Shown piece by piece: positions 55,101 through 64,000 of a DNA stretch of 64,000 nt (position 1 is the stretch's first letter; the number at the start of each line of letters is the position of its first letter). The stretch is from assembly GCA_013396655.1 (NCBI GenBank), contig WBMV01006612.1, forward strand, positions 664,068-728,067. The letters are read 5' to 3'. The DNA comes from Campylorhamphus procurvoides (lineage: Eukaryota; Chordata; Aves; Passeriformes; Dendrocolaptidae). Under the pieces are notes generated by a model, which did no database searches, was not told the origin of the DNA, and was given only the letters and a program-made list of their open reading frames with translations. Position numbers and translations under genes: made by a program.

Positions 55101-57754
55101 TGTGGGTTCATCTTTTTTGGTTACAGTCAGTGGAGTTGCAGTTTCCATCCTCAGCAAGGCGATTTATAATAATAGACATTATGATGATTTCATAAATGAT
55201 AATTTACTCAGTCAAAACAAGTTGTTTCTGTTCAGCATGCCTGTAGTTTCACAGTTTCTGATGTGGCTGTTTGGTTTCTCTGGAGGTCACATAGGGGTAT
55301 TAATGAGACAAATGGTTGGTTTCATTTTCAGGATGCCTTGTCTTAAACAGTTTCCTCAAACCTTCCCTCCTCTCACAGTGTGACTACTCAAATCCTACAC
55401 AGCTGTTATAGTCGGGTGGCTCATCCCTTGGTGATGTGGCTCATCAGTTCCATTCCAGCCAGGTGCTCAAACCATTTGTCTCCTCACTCACCCCAGTGTA
55501 AAAGGATGGCTCCTTCCACAGAGCAGGGCAGCAGGAGGAGCTGGGTTGGTTTGCCACTTTTTCTTCCATGTATTCTGCTCTCTGTGGTTCCATCTTGAGA
55601 CTGAAAGAGGCTGAGGCGTTGGGCTGGTACCTCAGAGCTTGTCTCCATGCAGCCTGCCCATGGAAGGAAGATTGGAGATCTGGAGTCAGTTTTGGAAATG
55701 AGAGTGGCAGAGATGAGAGAGATGAGGACAGAGATCACACTGGGGTGAGGGGGAGATCCCAGATCAAGTGGAGAGAAAGAAAAGACCAGGGAGTCTCTCA
55801 ACTAGGAGGAACATGACTGGTACAGTTCATGGAGAGAACCCAATGGCAGGAACAAAACCTCTCTTCCCACCAAGGCAGTGGAGGTGCCTTGGAGGGGTCT
55901 GCCAGCAGAGATGCCCACCTTACCCCATCCTGAGGGAGAGGAGGAGAATGCAGCAGCAGTTCAGCTCCAGTGGGGATGTGATGAGCAAATCAGTGACCAG
56001 TTAACAGCAGGTCCTGTGGCCAGAGGCTGTGCAGGAGCAGGTGGGAATTGGGCACTGCCATAACTGGGGGCGTTGGGCTGGTGGCAGCCACTGTGCCCAT
56101 CCACTGGGCTGTGGGAAAGGTCAGACAGAATGTGAGCCCTGCATTAAACTAAGCCTGTAAGGAGACACTTGGGGAACTTAAGATGGATTAACTTAAGGTG
56201 TAAAGTTTAAAGCATATTATTATGAAGGAGGATTAAGCTAAACTGAGCTAATGACACCACTTTTGAATGCATATCCACATAGTGGATTCAGAGCTTTGGC
56301 TCCACGCCTTTTTATTACTTAAATGTGCTTAGCTTCTTAAATGCCCTTATATTCCAGATCTTCATATTCTGTTTTCCATGCTCAGACGTTTAGGTGCTCT
56401 GTCAGAGGTAGGACTGGGTTTGATTCATTGGGATTTGCCTTCTTTTGTTTTTTTTTTCCTCCCTGTCATGGTAATGGCATTTGTTATGACTTGATATTTA
56501 TTCTTAGATGATGCATTTGGAAGGAAAATATGACTTTGTTCATGTTATGTTGCCATGCCTTAATTTCTCTGTGCGCCTTTTCTTTTAACATATTTCTATT
56601 CCTTTGTTTTTGTTGTTACTCTCCTTGTATTGGGATATCTGTGATGTCAGCATCTGAATTTTTTAAAAGCTCTATACACTCTTATTTTACACAGTGTGGG
56701 TTAAAAAATCAAGTGCAAAGTTGAGTCCTGTGAACTTCCACAAAATGCTTACCTTGCATTATAAGTCGTGAATTAACTAACATAATTTGTAGTGCAATAA
56801 TTTGTAAATAAGTAATAAATCAACTGAGTTGACTTTTCAGGAGGAAAACTGATTTGAAATTACAAGGTTGTTGTACATTAAACAAACCACAAAGTAATTC
56901 ATTCTGTGTATAATTTCATCTCATGACAAACAATGCCATCAGGTTTTCCTTGAAGGTAAGCTAGAGATCAAGATTTGTAAGCAGACAAAAGACTGAATAT
57001 TTAAAAGACAGAAAAAAATAATTAGCCAAAAACCCTATTCCTGACATTCTTCTATTTAGGTATTTATGTAAAAGCAAAACAATTACAAAGAAAACCGCAG
57101 GGTAGAAAAAGTAAAATGTCATAAAAATGTGCAATGCAATGTAAAAAAAATCAAGGTTTTGAATCAGAATACTTTTAAGTTAGCTCTCAGAGAGTGTTTA
57201 GCCACACTGCTTAGTGAAAGCATGAGAAATCTGAGACAAAGCATTAGAATGTTTCATTTTATTTGCTGTGTGGCTTGTGGTATCTGATGAAAGGTGTGGT
57301 GCTTCTCCTCCCTGTGAAGGTCAAACACAGACACGACAGCTTTATTTTCTGAGGCTGGAGAAGCTAACCTTAGTGTCTTGCAAAAGTAATGATGGTTATA
57401 ATGGACTGTTCTTATTTTGAATCCTCCTGTCTTTGGCAGTCTGAGATGTACCTTAAAATGTATTTTTTAAAATACAAACATCCCTTATTGATCCTTTGCC
57501 TTTCAACTTCAGTATGTAACCCTCTGGGCCTCCTGGCAGTGGTCAATTAGAAGCCACTGTTACCTGTGTCCTAGACCTGGATTTAGTAATTCAGGTAAGC
57601 ACTCTGGGCTTGTGTGCATCCAGCCCTGCAAAGAGGGCACCAAGTGGCATTTCGGTCAGCATCCAAAGCATTCAAAGACTATTTTCTGTTCATTTTCTTC
57701 ACTGCAGTCCATGATGCATAATAAAAACAAGTACATATGGCTTTACAGCCACTA

Positions 57755-57783
57755 TTAAATTAAATTAAATTTAAAAAAAAAAA
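57755..57783 (+). repeat. TAAAT short tandem repeat with A-run
   Basis: TTAAATTAAATTAAATTT is followed by 11 A residues. It might be a simple repeat or the tail of an unrecognised retroposed sequence. No matching body was found upstream. Confidence 0.6.
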
Positions 57784-59060
57784 GCTGGAAGTTCTTAGTC
57801 TCAAGAAGAGGGTGGAGCAGGGGAAAAGTGCAGAACCCACAAAACAATGGCGAGTCCGCTCTATTAGTAGTAAGGAAAAAACTAAAATCTCCTCTGGCAG
57901 TAGTGAAATAAGACACCAGGAAGATTATGTCAGTCTTTGTTTGCACACAGTATGATTCTTCTCTTTCACCAGCCAATTTGTATATTTGAAAGAGCAGTTG
58001 CGTGGTTAAAATAACGAGCTGAACTTTGTCCAGTTCCATCCAATTCCCCCATTATGTGAAAAAAACGTTAGAAAAAATATAGACAATTGCTTTTGAGCAA
58101 TTAAAAACAAAAATGTAGTGGTCACTAAACAATTATAGCACCTTCTCTGAGTACATAGATAGATATGGATCACAGTTTCAGCAGAGACAGGCAATTCTTG
58201 ATGACTGCTGTTGTGGTGTGGGATGGCAGCTTTAGAAGTTTAGCAAAATTCTAATTCTGCCTCAAACTTGGGCAGGATGGGTTAGCCTAGGATTACCTCA
58301 GAGAAGAGAAATAAGGTCTGAAGCTAAATTTATGGAAGTGTGTTTAAAGAAAAAAAAAAACTAGTAGGATACAAGTCATGTATCTTAATTATTTTGCAAT
58401 TTAACAGGCACAAGTCTGTGTAATGAATGAGTTCCTGGCCTTATATACTTCTTTGTTCCAAATTATTTTAGATTGCTATCTTTGGGGGAAAACACACATT
58501 ATTTTTGAATGTTTCAGTTTGTCCAGTTTGAACAAAAGATGTCAACTGATGGAAGAGTGTATAATTTAGAACATGTATGCAATGGGTGAAGGTTCCTCTG
58601 TTGCACCGCTTCTGACCTCCTCAGCAGGCATGTTTCCATCAGCCAGGGCAGAGCTGAGCAAACACTGACAATTCAAATACATTTTAAAACATTTTTGCCA
58701 GTTCATTAGCACTGTCAGTGTATAAAACTCAAATTGCATTTGTTGCTGTTCCTTTTAGTGGGGTGGATGTTAATATTGCCTGTGGTGTGCTGGGTAGTGA
58801 AGTGAGCTCCTACAGCATTGCAGATGACGTGGGAGCAAAGTGATGCCTGGGTTTCCCAAAATTCCCGGGCAGTGGGGACATGGGGGCCAGGCAGTCCCTG
58901 AGGCTGTGTTCCCCAGCTCCTTTGCAGAGTGTCTCCCTGACCTCTGTGTGATCAGTGCTTGGTTTCTAGGTCTCACCTTGCTTTCCTCATGGGAGGGCTC
59001 CCCCCTGCATGTTGCTTCTGCCATGTTTATCCTCTGGATTTTGTTCCCCTGTCTTTGCAG

Positions 59061-59191
59061 GGAACGGATGCGCCAGTCTGCAATGTTTGAGCTGTGCCAG
59101 GGGATGCACCAGATCAGTCTGCAGTTTGTGCGCTTGCAGCTTAGCTTTGAGGAGTACACCATCATGAAAGTGTTGCTGCTGTTAAGCACAG
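59061..59191 (+). CDS. NR3C2: NR3C2 exon 7: ligand-binding domain, helices 6-8
   Basis: This 131-bp exon completes the Glu codon split with exon 6 and encodes [20 protein letters not shown], then [20 protein letters not shown] and LST. The Ser, Met, Cys and Met in [11 protein letters not shown] correspond to Ser843, Met845, Cys849 and Met852 in human numbering, all lining the hormone pocket; all four are conserved. Relative to the human sequence as I remember it, substitutions such as Lys to Arg and His to Arg before QSAM, Tyr to Phe in MFELC and Thr to Ser in LSFEEY are conservative. The acceptor is GTCTTTGCAG and the donor CAG|GTAAGT. The surrounding intron happens to be open in the same frame for some distance on both sides, but the splice sites and homology fix the exon limits. 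Confidence 0.97.

Positions 59192-64000
<4,809 letters not shown>

Noticed and set aside
58840..59060. Upstream extension of exon 7 as coding
   Set aside because: The frame is open by chance; the GTCTTTGCAG acceptor and family homology fix the exon start at 59061.

Overview
This window is vertebrate genomic DNA, most likely from a bird. It holds the 3' half of one gene on the + strand: NR3C2, the mineralocorticoid (aldosterone) receptor. Five coding exons can be read and joined in frame. They encode the second zinc finger (22957-23073), the hinge and start of the ligand-binding domain (41449-41787), and three more ligand-binding-domain segments (42188-42332, 59061-59191, 63234-63391). Their lengths (117, 339, 145, 131 and 158 bp), intron phases and GT/AG borders fit the steroid-receptor gene plan. 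Using the numbering of the human gene they are exons 4 to 8. The first-zinc-finger exon (exon 3) must lie before the window. The last exon, with the C-terminal helices including AF-2, must lie after base 64000.

The avian assignment rests on the interspersed repeats. The recognisable elements are fragments of CR1 (chicken repeat 1) LINEs in both orientations; no mammalian Alu, B1 or L1 was recognised. A crocodilian or turtle is possible but less likely. Introns are AT-rich, full of stop codons and poor in CpG, as expected.

Layout: 1-22956 is the end of intron 3, with CR1 fragments at about 1.3, 6.1, 9.7 and 18.9 kb and two patches that look like conserved regulatory DNA (5.4-5.96 kb and 16.7-17.7 kb). 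22957-23073 is exon 4. 23074-41448 is intron 4, with CR1 copies at 24.4, 28.7 and 35.5 kb and a striking CpG-dense patch at 26.95-27.06 kb. Exons 5 and 6 are separated by an intron of only 400 bp. 42333-59060 is intron 6, which carries a decayed antisense CR1-type reverse-transcriptase segment at about 50.6-52.1 kb. 59061-59191 is exon 7, 59192-63233 is intron 7, 63234-63391 is exon 8, and the rest is the start of intron 8.

The exons together specify a DNA-binding, ligand-activated transcription factor. Four zinc-binding cysteines and several hormone-contact residues known from the family are present. No operon, CRISPR array, tRNA, rRNA or bacterial-type system was seen, and no second protein-coding gene could be supported. 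The less ordinary observations are the open reading frame running through the short intron 5 behind a weaker splice donor, the CpG cluster, and the candidate enhancers.
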